The notes beneath the pieces were generated by a model. The model saw only the letters and a program-made list of their open reading frames with translations. It was not told where the DNA came from and ran no database searches. Shown piece after piece: positions 1-7,943 of a stretch of 64,000 nt of DNA. The stretch is from Sva-07 sp963774765 (GTDB taxonomy: Bacteria > Actinomycetota > Acidimicrobiia > Acidimicrobiales > Ilumatobacteraceae): contig CAVZGP010000010.1 of NCBI GenBank assembly GCA_963774765.1, positions 124,001 to 188,000 of the forward strand. The letters run 5' to 3'. Positions within the stretch are counted from its first letter, which is position 1; each line of letters opens with the position of its first letter. The translations under genes were made by a program, and so were the position numbers.

Positions 1-1894
1 GTTGGGCGATGCCGTTGCCGTCGAAGTACAGCGTGTTGCGAATCAGGAGGAAGGCGTTTCGTGGCGGCAGGAACGGGCCGATGTCGTTCCAGAACGGGGT
101 GAGATACGCGGCGCCGTTCGACCCGCCCGACGACGGGTTGCCGAACTGCAAGATGACGATCAGGGTGACGATGATGCCTGCGGGCCCGAGGACACGTCGC
201 ATCACCGCGGCGAAGAGCGCGACGACCAGGATGATCAGCGACAGGATCGGCCACACCACCCAGAACGATGCCGTGGGGAATCCTTCGAGCCAGTAGGTGG
301 TCACCACGTCGAGCAGTAGCCCGGTGACGACCGAGAACCCGGCCAACCACAGGCCACGCCAACGCGCCGACGCCGATCCGACGCTGGTCGTCAGCAACGC
401 GGCCGACATGTATCCGCCGATCAGCAGCACCACGAGCAGCGTCGCGGGAACGAGCGCGAACGGGTCCTTCGGTGCGAGCGGTGTGGGTGTGTAGGCCGTG
501 ACCGAGATCGTGTCGCCCGCCGCCGCGGCGGCGCGTTCGAAGTTGGCGGCAATGTCGAGCGGTGAGATGTCGCTGATCGATGGGACCACGGTCAGTTCGG
601 TCGACGAGTCGGTGGTGACGAGCGCGCCGTAGATCTCTCCCCGGTCCATCGCCGTGGTCACCGCGTCCTGGTCCTCGTACACGGTGACGTCGAGGTCGAA
701 CAGATCGCCCTGCGCGGCCTCAGCCAAGGCGGTCGACCCGACGACTCCGAACGGCATGTCGTTGGCGATGGGTTCGTGTCCCGAACTCATGTAGTTGACG
801 GCGAAGAGGGTCGTGAGGATGAGCGAGAACGCGACGGGGGCGATCAGATCCTTCGGCACGAGGCGGCGCCGTTGCGGTCGGTGCATCTCGTCGTCGAGCG
901 CGGCGGCATCGACGTCTGTGGTGTCGGTCGGTGCGGGACTCGTCCTGCGGGCGATGGCGACGATGACGGCGATGCTCACCAGCCCGTACGCGAGAAGCAC
1001 AGCGATGGGCATGGCGATGTTGTTGCCGTCGAAGTACCGCACATTGCGGTAGAGCTCGATGGCGTGGCGGGGAGGAAACAGCGCTCCGATGCGCTGCCAG
1101 TACGTCGGCAGCAGGGCGACGCCTCCCCCACCGGCGCCGGCCCCGCCGATGATGATGAACAGCAGCGCGACGACCAGCGAGCCGAGCTTGCCCACGACGG
1201 CCTGAATCGCCACCGCGGAGAGACCGACCACCGCTGTGACCAGGAAGAAACACGGCACAAGGGTCCAGAGATGGCTGGTCGGGAACGCGCCGAGCAACGG
1301 GCCCGCGGCGATCCCCGTGATCAGCGCGACCACGAACACGAACGCGAACACGATCGCGATACGTCCACGCGCCGCTGCAATCTGACTCGCAGAGAACATC
1401 AGCGATGCGATCATGTAGCCGCCGACCAGGGTCGGCAGGAGCAGGAGCCCGACGAGCGCTCCGGTCCGGTCGGCGGTGGGCAACGGCGCGACGGGCGTGG
1501 TCGTGTACGTGCGATTCGCGTTCTTGGCCGCTTCCTCGAATCCCGCTGCGACGTACACCTCGCCGAAGAAGCTCTTGGCTGCCACGGTCACCAACGTGTC
1601 GCTCGACGAGCCGACGATGTAGCCGCCGTAGATGTCGCCGTTCTCGGCGGCGGCCATCAAGTCGGCTTCACTCGAATACGTGGTGATGTCGAGGCTGTAC
1701 TCCTGCTGTACGGCGTCGACGACGGGCGACGACGCCGTGACACCAAACGCCATGTCGCGCGGGGCGAGCAACTGAACGGCGCTGACCAGACACACCCCGA
1801 ACACCACGACCAGCACAGCGACCGTGCTGAGAGCTATCACTGACTTCCTGGCGACGAGAGAGCGCTGGTCTGCCAATTCAGGTTCCGTGGGCAT
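1..1894 (-). CDS. Membrane permease with internal duplication (ABC-2/YhgE-like), 3' end beyond window
   Basis: An open frame starts at ATG 1894 and runs uninterrupted to the left edge (about 631 codons seen). The protein is two homologous halves. Half 1 covers residues 1 to about 320 and half 2 begins near residue 337. Each half has an N-terminal membrane segment, an extracytoplasmic domain containing D-M-x-F-G-V and IYG motifs, several more membrane segments, and an end block (PPRHAIELYRNVRYFDGN in half 1, PPRNAFLLIRNTLYFDGN in half 2). This is the plan of ABC-2-type/YhgE-like export permeases, here as a tandem fusion. No ATPase gene is visible nearby. The substrate is unknown. No strong ribosome binding site precedes the ATG, so a slightly different start is possible. 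Confidence 0.8.
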   Translation of the reverse strand, partial: MPTEPELADQRSLVARKSVIALSTVAVLVVVFGVCLVSAVQLLAPRDMAFGVTASSPVVDAVQQEYSLDITTYSSEADLMAAAENGDIYGGYIVGSSSDTLVTVAAKSFFGEVYVAAGFEEAAKNANRTYTTTPVAPLPTADRTGALVGLLLLPTLVGGYMIASLMFSASQIAAARGRIAIVFAFVFVVALITGIAAGPLLGAFPTSHLWTLVPCFFLVTAVVGLSAVAIQAVVGKLGSLVVALLFIIIGGAGAGGGGVALLPTYWQRIGALFPPRHAIELYRNVRYFDGNNIAMPIAVLLAYGLVSIAVIVAIARRTSPAPTDTTDVDAAALDDEMHRPQRRRLVPKDLIAPVAFSLILTTLFAVNYMSSGHEPIANDMPFGVVGSTALAEAAQGDLFDLDVTVYEDQDAVTTAMDRGEIYGALVTTDSSTELTVVPSISDISPLDIAANFERAAAAAGDTISVTAYTPTPLAPKDPFALVPATLLVVLLIGGYMSAALLTTSVGSASARWRGLWLAGFSVVTGLLLDVVTTYWLEGFPTASFWVVWPILSLIILVVALFAAVMRRVLGPAGIIVTLIVILQFGNPSSGGSNGAAYLTPFWNDIGPFLPPRNAFLLIRNTLYFDGNGIAQ

Positions 1895-1966
1895 CGCCGG
1901 AGGGTAGCAAGAGCAAGCCCGGCGGGCGTCCTCTGGACCGAACGTCGGTTCAGGTCGAAGTCGATG

Positions 1967-2035
1967 GAGCGATTCTCGGTGGCGTCCTCCCAGACGCCAC
2001 CGGCGACACAATCGCTCATTGTGGATGATCGCTCC
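1967..2035. other. Structured intergenic hairpin with two alternative outer arms
   Basis: This lies in the 233-bp gap between the permease start and the broken channel gene. An inner perfect 10-bp stem (CGGTGGCGTC at 1977-1986, complement at 1993-2002, 6-nt loop) sits inside an outer 8-bp stem (GAGCGATT 1967-1974 with AATCGCTC 2010-2017). A second complement of the same left arm, ATCGCTCC, lies at 2028-2035, so two outer pairings exclude each other. It could be a 5' leader structure for either flanking gene or a remnant terminator. The function is unknown. Confidence 0.4.
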
Positions 2036-2127
2036 TCGACGGGTAGCTGACATCGTTGTTCGGAGTCCCGTGCGCGTACCCGGCGCGGCAACATCGTGGC
2101 GTCCGAGAGAGAACCCGAGGCATCAAC

Positions 2128-3080
2128 ATGACGACAGCGCTCCCCATCGACCAACCGTGGTACTGACATCTGCTCGCGATCGCCGTCGCGATGGGGCTCG
2201 TCATCGGTCTGCTCGGGCTCGTGTATCTGGGGATCACCGGCGGGTTGACCGATCGGATCTTCGGTGATCCACGAATCGACACATGGTCCGGTGACTGGTG
2301 GTGGATCCCGTTCATCGCCGCCGGCGGGCTGGTGGCAGCGGCGGCCCATCATTCGCCCTGGTGATGATCGGCGGCGGCCTCGGGTCGTGGATCGCCTCCA
2401 AGCGGTGGCCCGGTGACGAGACCGCCCGTCTCGACACCACGATGGCAGGCATCTCCGGCGGCTTCGGTGGCGCGTTCACCTCGCCCGGTCTCGGCACACT
2501 GATCGTCAGCGAGCTGGCACCGACACCGAAGGACCGCTACATCGAGTCGATCCTTCCCCAACTGATCGCCGCGACGATCGCGTTCGCCGTGTTCTACGGC
2601 CCGGTCGGAACGACGTTCCTCAACAGCTTCGCCGTGCCCGTCGACGACTTCGCGAGCTGGCACCTCCTCGTCGGCGCCGGGCTCGGCCTCGTCTCGAGCG
2701 TGATCATGATCGTGTTCGTCATCATCATGAAGCTGATCCAGACGGTCGCTGCGAAGTTGACCAACCCGTACGTACGTGGCACCGTCGGCGGCAACGTCTT
2801 GCCGATGCTGTTCGTCGGCGGAACTGCCGGCGTCGTCGTGCACCTGACATTCCCCGACATCCCGTACGCAATCGCCGTCGGCTCCATGCTGGCGGCCGTC
2901 CCAGGGGCAACCATCAAGGCACCGATCGGACTCACCTTCATCGCCGTGCTCGCCGTCGGACTCGGCCCGCTGACCGCGGCACCCGTCATCATCGCCGTGG
3001 CGACGGCATACCTGACCACCTCCACCATCGTCGCCATCATCAAGTCACAGCGAGTCGAGCTCCCCGAACCGCACGCCTGA
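2128..3080 (+). pseudogene. Broken CLC-type chloride channel/transporter gene
   Basis: From ATG 2128 the frame reads MTTALPIDQPWY, meets TGA at 2164-2166, and continues as plausible channel sequence (HLLAIAVAMGLVIGLLGLVY) until TGA at 2362. The rest of the protein is in another frame from about 2349 to 3080 (FALVMIGGGLGSWIASKRW onward). It has about five hydrophobic segments and CLC-like late motifs (GSMLAAVPGATIKAPIG). Joining the two parts needs a single lost base near 2330-2350. One nonsense codon plus one frameshift argue for a true pseudogene rather than one read error. ATG 2191 could give a shorter N-terminus but would not repair the frameshift. Confidence 0.7.
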
Positions 3081-3316
3081 GTCTCGGTTGATGAGTCGCG
3101 TTCGAACACGTCGATCACCTGCGCGTTCACACGGGCGAGGTGCAGGTCGATGCCGTGGTCGATGCCGGCCCGGGCGATCGACATCAAGACGTCGGCACCC
3201 CCGGTGTCGATGAAGTTGACGCCCTCCATGCTCACGAGCACACCGTCGAGCCCCGCCGGTTCCTCGACACGGATCTGCCGCAAACGGTCAGCGAGCGCAT
3301 CGGCGACCGTCCGCGC
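3075..3316 (-). pseudogene. Remnant of a SulP-type transporter STAS domain
   Basis: The reading frame after a TGA at 3317-3319 gives about 70 residues matching the C-terminal STAS domain of SulP anion transporters: RVEEPAGLDGVLV, then VNFIDTGGADVLMSIARA, then NAQVIDVFERD. There is no ATG start and no membrane part. After FERDSS the sequence runs into the 3' end of the broken channel gene on the other strand. I read it as the tail of a deleted SulP gene. A free-standing STAS protein started from TTG 3283 is possible but unlikely. Confidence 0.6.
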
Positions 3317-3326
3317 TCACCGTGGT

Positions 3327-3854
3327 TCAGCTTTCTTCCGCGGCGTCCTTCTGGATCTCCTCGGTGTCGGCCTCGAGCTGCTTCTCCTCGACCTTGTCGG
3401 CCTTGGCCATGGCAGCTTCGATCTTCGCGCCCATGTCGGACACACCGACCACGACCAGGCCTGCCTCACCGGCATCGAGGTTCTCGCCGAGTTCCTTGAG
3501 ATCCTTGCGGCTCATGCCGGCCGCAGCGTGACCTGCGAGGGCACCCAACGCGGCGCCGCCGCCGGTCGTGGCGGCCAGCAGACCACCACCGATCACTGCC
3601 GCCGGGAACAGCGCGATGACCAGGCCGGTGGCCAAACCGACGGTCCCACCGCCCACCGCGCCGACGCGTGTCGGCGTCTCGTGCTTCTTGACGATCTTCA
3701 CCTTGCCGTTGTCCTTGCGCTCGATCACCGCAGCGTCATAGGCATCGATGAGGCCCTCCTTGGTGTGGAGGTCGTGAACCGCCTGATAGTCGGCCTTCGC
3801 GGCGTCGACGCTCGAGTACACGCCGACGTATGCCATGAATGTGTCCATTGCCAT
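3327..3854 (-). CDS. DUF1269-family membrane protein
   Basis: The encoded protein has 175 residues from ATG 3854. An ATG five codons upstream (3869) is also in frame, but the ribosome binding site AAGGAG sits inside those codons, six bases before ATG 3854, so 3854 is preferred. The N-terminal 60 residues form a soluble domain (DTFMAYVGVYSSVDAAKADY). A Gly/Ala-rich hydrophobic stretch follows (VGAVGGGTVGLATGLVIALF and ATTGGGAALGALAG), then an acidic and lysine-rich tail. This matches DUF1269 proteins, which are small membrane-associated proteins of unknown function often found among stress genes. It stands alone between decayed genes. A TCACCC-N5-GAGTGA motif lies about 67 bp upstream of the start. 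Confidence 0.85.
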   Translation of the reverse strand: MAMDTFMAYVGVYSSVDAAKADYQAVHDLHTKEGLIDAYDAAVIERKDNGKVKIVKKHETPTRVGAVGGGTVGLATGLVIALFPAAVIGGGLLAATTGGGAALGALAGHAAAGMSRKDLKELGENLDAGEAGLVVVGVSDMGAKIEAAMAKADKVEEKQLEADTEEIQKDAAEES

Positions 3855-3920
3855 GTCCTGCTCCTTCATTCGGTGAACTACTTGATACCACCATCCTGGG
3901 CGCTGGGCACGGCGTGGACG

Positions 3921-3937
3921 TCACCCAACCTGAGTGA
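3921..3937. promoter_or_regulatory. TCACCC-N5-GAGTGA motif, copy 1
   Basis: The sequence TCACCCAACCTGAGTGA is an imperfect inverted repeat (TCAC/GTGA arms) located 67 bp upstream of the DUF1269 start. Two nearly identical 17-mers occur upstream of the carboxymuconolactone-decarboxylase-like gene (6662 and 6736). The placement suggests a shared transcription-factor site. The factor is unknown. Confidence 0.45.
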
Positions 3938-3943
3938 TCATCA

Positions 3944-4141
3944 TCACCGAGAACGCCAACGAGCCACCGCGATGCGCGTCCGCTCGGTCGACGAGTCGGC
4001 GTCCAGCGTCACCCATACAACCAGGCGATCGGCGTCCTGCAGCCAATCGACAAGGAGCGTCGTCTTGGCGAACCCGGCAGGCGTGGAAGCGATGACCAGC
4101 GGGAGATCCGCACTGGCGGCGAGCCGACTCGTCAGGCGTGC
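3944..4141 (-). pseudogene. Remnant of a MalT/LuxR-type STAND ATPase
   Basis: A 65-codon frame after a stop codon reads LAASADLPLVIASTPAGFAK, then TTLLVDWLQDADRLVVWVTL, then DADSSTERTRIAVARW. This is the P-loop start of MalT-like LuxR-family regulators (usually APAGSGKTTLL...W....VAWLSLD). The loop is damaged (GFAKTT for GSGKTT), there is no start codon, and three stops follow at once. About 95% of the usual protein is missing. I judge it a gene remnant next to the ParA gene. Confidence 0.55.
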
Positions 4142-4171
4142 TCACCGCACGATCCCGGAGAGTTCGGCAGA

Positions 4172-4915
4172 TCAGATCCAGATCCGTGCGGCGATCTCAC
4201 CCCACAGATCTCGGAATGCACGAGCAGCAACACTCCTCGGCGCGAACACGGCGACGGGTGCGCAGTGAGTTCCCATCTGTTCGATCACGCTGGCGTTCGG
4301 GATCACCGTCTGCAAGAAGCCCGGGACGTCGCGCATCAGGTGATCGACGAGGTCGCGTTGCAGACGTTTGCGGCGGTCGACCATCGACGCGAACGGCAAC
4401 AGCATCGGTGGGTCGGCCTGCTCGGCGAGGAAGCGGGTCAGTTGTTCGAGAGTCCGTTCGGACAGCGTCGTTGGAATCGTCGGCACGACCAGCGCGTCGG
4501 CGGCGTCGAACACGCTCTCGCTCGTGAGGGTGATCCCGGGGGCGCAGTCGAGCAGCGCCACGTCGTAGCGGTCGTCGATCGGCTCGAGCAGTTCGCCCAG
4601 GCGCCGGATGGGGTGTTTGGTGTCGTCGAGTTCGAGGTCGAGGTGCCGCAGGGAGAAGTCGGCGGGCACGACGTGGACGGCCGGGTCGTCGGTGGCACGG
4701 ATGTTCGCTTCAAGCCGTCCTTTGCGGCTGACGAGTCGTTCGACTCCTCCTTTGACCTTGGGCTTGACCCGAACGAAGAACGTCGCGGCGCCCTGTGGGT
4801 CGAGATCCCACAGCAACACCCGTGCTCCCGAGGCGGCTGCTTCGTGCGCGAGGTTGACCGCGGTGGTGGTCTTGCCGACGCCACCCTTGATGCTGTACGT
4901 GGCGATGACTTTCAC
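4172..4915 (-). CDS. ParA/MinD-family ATPase
   Basis: The encoded protein has 247 residues. The deviant Walker A motif KGGVGKTTTAVNLA lies at residues 10-23, a switch region LLWDLDPQGAAT near 39-50 and Walker B-like VALLDCAPG near 118-126, as in ParA/Soj ATPases that bind DNA or polymers as ATP sandwich dimers. No ParB or parS site is nearby, so this is more likely an orphan ParA positioning some other cargo than the chromosome-segregation ParA. Its ATG overlaps the stop of the upstream CYTH/CHAD gene by four bases (ATGA), which indicates translational coupling. Confidence 0.85.
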   Translation of the reverse strand: MKVIATYSIKGGVGKTTTAVNLAHEAAASGARVLLWDLDPQGAATFFVRVKPKVKGGVERLVSRKGRLEANIRATDDPAVHVVPADFSLRHLDLELDDTKHPIRRLGELLEPIDDRYDVALLDCAPGITLTSESVFDAADALVVPTIPTTLSERTLEQLTRFLAEQADPPMLLPFASMVDRRKRLQRDLVDHLMRDVPGFLQTVIPNASVIEQMGTHCAPVAVFAPRSVAARAFRDLWGEIAARIWI

Positions 4916-6453
4916 GCCGGGATCCTGTCGAGCATCGCGTCGAGCGCGCGTTGGGTCGCTGCAGTGTCGTAGTGCCCGAAGCGCTCGGCGAACTCGAGAC
5001 GGGCGGCGAGGCGATGCTGATCGAGTCGCTCGGTGAGCTGGCCGATTGCGATCATCGTGTCAGCTGACGCACCGCCGTCGTGGAGTTCCGCTGCGACGGC
5101 TCGGAGCAGGTGGACGTGGACTTCGGCGTCCTGGTGCTCACCGAGGTTGTCCTGCAGCGCCTTGAGTCGCTTCACGTACCGCTTGCGGGGGCGCTTGGGA
5201 AGCAGGCTGGCGAAGCATTCCAGGAGGTAGCGGAGCCTCTTGGCGTCCTTGCGGAGATCGTGGAGCCGCTCGGCCGGAGTGTCGGATTCGATCAGGCGAC
5301 CGCGTTCGAGCAGGAGGTCGTGGGCGCGCGCGATGCGCTTGGCAACCAGGTGGCCGAGTGGTCGTTGGGCTCGCGGTTCGACCTCGTCACGCGATGGCGG
5401 TTCGGCGAGCCACACCTGCCACGAGTTCATCAGCGTGGTGGCGCGTGCGGAGCGAAGACCGCGTTCGAGCTCGATGTGGCCGCTGGCGCGTCGTCTCTCG
5501 ATCAAGGTGCGCACCGGTTCCAACCGCGATGCTGCGTCGGTACCGAGCGGGTCGGTGTACTTCGACCACTCGAGGAGGTAGACGTCGAGGTCGCGGGGCG
5601 TGCTCGTGAGCCCGGCGAGCCATGCGAACTCGCCTCGGGTGTGGTCGAGGGTCTCGGCTGGCAGCACGTGCTTGGCGGTGGCGAGCACGACCCGGCTGCG
5701 TCGAACTGCGATCCGCAGATCGTGCAGGAACTCGGGATCCGTCTGGTCGATCGTGCCCTGCCAGTTCGCCGTGACCGTCGCGGCGAGGTTGGCGAGGACC
5801 AACCGGAATCCGTCGATCGCGTCGATCGCGGGTTCGAGTGGCACTGATGCGGTCGCGGTGAAGCCGGCGAGGTCGGTACCGCTCGCTGCCGCGCAGAGCG
5901 CCAGCGTGTCCGCCTCGCTCTCCTCGATCTCCACGGCGCGCAGGGCCTCGATGGTGCGGTCGGCGTGCTGCGCATACCCCGGCAACTCGCGGATCTCGAT
6001 CGTCGCGGCCGGGCAGTCGATGTCGTCGCGATCGACGACGTGAACACCTTCGCACAACTCCACGGTGGCGACGACCTTGCCGGCGGCGTCACGCAACACG
6101 CCGTTGGTGCGGCGAGCTCCGATCCGCAGCCGCGCCAGCAGAACGCGCATCTCGACGAGCGCCGCGACGCGCGCCCGCAACGGACCGGGTGGGAGATCGG
6201 CGGGGACACGCGGCTGGGTGTCGACCACGACGTGGGCTGGTGCCGAGTCGTGGCCCGACAGCTCGAGTTCGATTCGGTCAGACGCGGTCACCTGCAGCCG
6301 GAGGCCGGCGCGGTGCAAGCGTCCGTCGAAGGTGTCGAGAAGTGTCGTTGTTGTCGGCTGGGGGGAACCAAAGACGAACCCGAGATCACCGAGCGTCTCG
6401 ACCGTCGCGCGTTCGGCGCCCATGACGAGAAAGGTGGCGGCCGGTGTCACCAT
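4912..6453 (-). CDS. CYTH-like/CHAD domain protein
   Basis: The encoded protein has 513 residues. About the first 200 resemble a CYTH (triphosphate tunnel) fold (LLDTFDGRLHRAGLRLQV, IELELSG), but the diagnostic N-terminal ExExK signature is not seen (the start reads MVTPAATFLVMGAERAT). From about residue 220 to the end is a CHAD domain with its conserved His/Arg helices (FLHDLRIAVRRSR and LHDLRKDAKRLRYLLECF). CHAD domains bind inorganic polyphosphate. The N-terminal unit is probably not a standard triphosphatase. The gene is coupled to the downstream ParA gene, so a polyphosphate-granule positioning role is a reasonable but untested inference. Confidence 0.8.
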   Translation of the reverse strand: MVTPAATFLVMGAERATVETLGDLGFVFGSPQPTTTTLLDTFDGRLHRAGLRLQVTASDRIELELSGHDSAPAHVVVDTQPRVPADLPPGPLRARVAALVEMRVLLARLRIGARRTNGVLRDAAGKVVATVELCEGVHVVDRDDIDCPAATIEIRELPGYAQHADRTIEALRAVEIEESEADTLALCAAASGTDLAGFTATASVPLEPAIDAIDGFRLVLANLAATVTANWQGTIDQTDPEFLHDLRIAVRRSRVVLATAKHVLPAETLDHTRGEFAWLAGLTSTPRDLDVYLLEWSKYTDPLGTDAASRLEPVRTLIERRRASGHIELERGLRSARATTLMNSWQVWLAEPPSRDEVEPRAQRPLGHLVAKRIARAHDLLLERGRLIESDTPAERLHDLRKDAKRLRYLLECFASLLPKRPRKRYVKRLKALQDNLGEHQDAEVHVHLLRAVAAELHDGGASADTMIAIGQLTERLDQHRLAARLEFAERFGHYDTAATQRALDAMLDRIPA

Positions 6454-6661
6454 GCCAAAGAGTACCGATCACCCTCCGTGACGGCGAGAGCGCAGCGCCA
6501 GCTCGATGACCTCGTCGACGGCGACGAGCCCGGATCCCGCCGGCGATCGAGAAGATCACCGGTTCGAGAGCATCTGCCCGGATCACCACCCATTCCCTCT
6601 CACCTCTCGACGATCACTCGGATTTCGATCTTCATCGTTCCGGCCGCTCGCATCACTGGCG

Positions 6662-6678
6662 TCACCCGAACAGAGTGA
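6662..6678. promoter_or_regulatory. TCACCC-N5-GAGTGA motif, copy 2
   Basis: The sequence TCACCCGAACAGAGTGA is located 151 bp upstream of ATG 6829. It begins 74 bp before copy 3, about seven helical turns, so proteins bound at both would lie on the same DNA face. Confidence 0.45.
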
Positions 6679-6735
6679 TTCGAGCGCAGCGACGATCGGA
6701 TGACCCAGAGCGTCTGCATCGCTGGCCGCCTGAAA

Positions 6736-6752
6736 TCACCCGAAGCGAGTGA
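6736..6752. promoter_or_regulatory. TCACCC-N5-GAGTGA motif, copy 3
   Basis: The sequence TCACCCGAAGCGAGTGA ends 77 bp upstream of ATG 6829. This is nearly the same distance as copy 1 keeps from the DUF1269 start (67 bp). The conserved arms with a variable centre are typical of a dimeric regulator site. Confidence 0.45.
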
Positions 6753-6828
6753 CGGCGCGTCGGCGATTCCCGGCTGCAATGAAGGTCGACTCTGCCGAAT
6801 CCGGCAAGCAACCCCAAGGAGAACTCCG

Positions 6829-7152
6829 ATGTCCGACCAAACCCCCGTCCTCGACACGATCGCCGTCATGACGGCAGCATCGATCGACGAGTGCGACCTC
6901 GAGCCGCGCGAGTTGATGCTCGCCCGGATCGCTGCGCTCGCCGCCGTCGGCGCCCCGCCCGTCTCGTATCTCGCCAACGCGGGAACCGCCGTCGACGTGG
7001 GGATCACGCTCGAAGACGTGCAAGGCGTGCTCGTCGCCGTCGCCCCGATCATCGGCACGGTGCACACCGTGACTGCTGCCGGCAACATCGCGCGTGCCCT
7101 CGGCTTCGCAATCGCGGCGATCGAAGCAGAACTCGAAGCAGAACTCGACTGA
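6829..7152 (+). CDS. Carboxymuconolactone decarboxylase (CMD)-like small protein
   Basis: The encoded protein has 107 residues, starting at ATG 6829 behind AAGGAG. It is all-helical and resembles CMD-fold proteins (ELMLARIAALAAVGAPPVSY, then ITLEDVQGVLVAVAPIIGT, then AGNIARALGF). The CxxC of AhpD-type peroxidase members is absent, so redox activity is unlikely. The substrate is unknown. It is a single gene, divergent from the CYTH/CHAD-ParA pair and convergent with the ABC transporter run, with two motif copies upstream. Confidence 0.7.
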   Translation: MSDQTPVLDTIAVMTAASIDECDLEPRELMLARIAALAAVGAPPVSYLANAGTAVDVGITLEDVQGVLVAVAPIIGTVHTVTAAGNIARALGFAIAAIEAELEAELD

Positions 7153-7196
7153 GGTCGGCGCCGCCCGGATTGCGCCCGCTGAGTTGGAGTCGCAGA

Positions 7197-7943
7197 TCAC
7201 AGGATGGGAGCCGCACCATCGGCTTCGGCTTCACCGAGGTAACTGGCCTCGATCAGACGCCGGTTCGTCGAAAGCAGCTCGACGGGTCCCTCCATCACCA
7301 TCTCACCGTGGCTCAGCACGTACCCGCGGTCGGCGATGTCGAGGGCCATGTGGACGTGTTGCTCGACGACGAGGATGCCGCAGCCGGTGTCGTCGGCAAT
7401 CGCCCGGACGACGGGGAGCAACTGCTCGACGACGATCGGAGCCAAGCCGAGACTCATCTCGTCGATCAGCATGCATCGCGGCTCTGACGCCAATGCCCGC
7501 GCCATCGCCAACATCTGCTGTTCGCCACCCGACAACAATCCGGCGCGTCGTTTCGCCAACGGCCGCAGAGCTGGCATCAGATCCATCGCGCGGGCGTACG
7601 CCTCGCGACGCGATCGGCCGCTCGTGAGACCCAGTCGGATGTTCTCGTCGACGGTCAGATCGAAGAAGAGCGAACGGTCCTCGGGGACATGTGCGAGCCC
7701 GCGCCGCGCGATCAGGTGCGGGCGTCGACCGTCGACCGCGGCGCCGAGAACTTCCACGGTCCCGGCCAACGGAGCGATGAGACCCGAGATCGTGAGCAAC
7801 GTGGTGGTCTTGCCGGCACCGTTCGGGCCGAGCAGCACGACCACCTCGCCGGCAGCGACATTCAGGGTGACATCGCGGACGACCGGCACCGACTCGTAGC
7901 CCGCATGGAGCCCTCGAACATCGACGAGCAGGTCGTCACCCAT
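7197..7943 (-). CDS. livF: ABC transporter ATPase, LivF type
   Basis: The encoded protein has 248 residues. Walker A GPNGAGKTT lies at about residues 38-46, the signature LLSGGEQQMLAMARAL near 138, and Walker B CMLIDEMSLGLAP near 160. This is the LivF type of ATPase from branched-chain-amino-acid-like (HAAT) uptake systems. It is the last gene of the run, overlapping livG by 8 bp. With its partner it energises the fused permease upstream. The substrate cannot be read from the ATPase. Context suggests something linked to the carotenoid-cleavage-type oxygenase. Confidence 0.88.
   Translation of the reverse strand: MGDDLLVDVRGLHAGYESVPVVRDVTLNVAAGEVVVLLGPNGAGKTTTLLTISGLIAPLAGTVEVLGAAVDGRRPHLIARRGLAHVPEDRSLFFDLTVDENIRLGLTSGRSRREAYARAMDLMPALRPLAKRRAGLLSGGEQQMLAMARALASEPRCMLIDEMSLGLAPIVVEQLLPVVRAIADDTGCGILVVEQHVHMALDIADRGYVLSHGEMVMEGPVELLSTNRRLIEASYLGEAEADGAAPIL

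Larger units (their letters stand above)
6454..6828. other. Intergenic region with paired regulatory motifs
   Basis: This 375-bp gap separates two divergent genes. I see no credible coding frame, tRNA or terminator. Its only clear structure is the pair of 17-bp TCACCC-N5-GAGTGA motifs listed separately and a good ribosome binding site (AAGGAG) before ATG 6829. Confidence 0.6.

Noticed and set aside
776..1843. 355-codon open frame on the plus strand
   Set aside because: It is antisense to the duplicated permease; composition is Arg/Asp/His-rich shadow sequence with no family resemblance.
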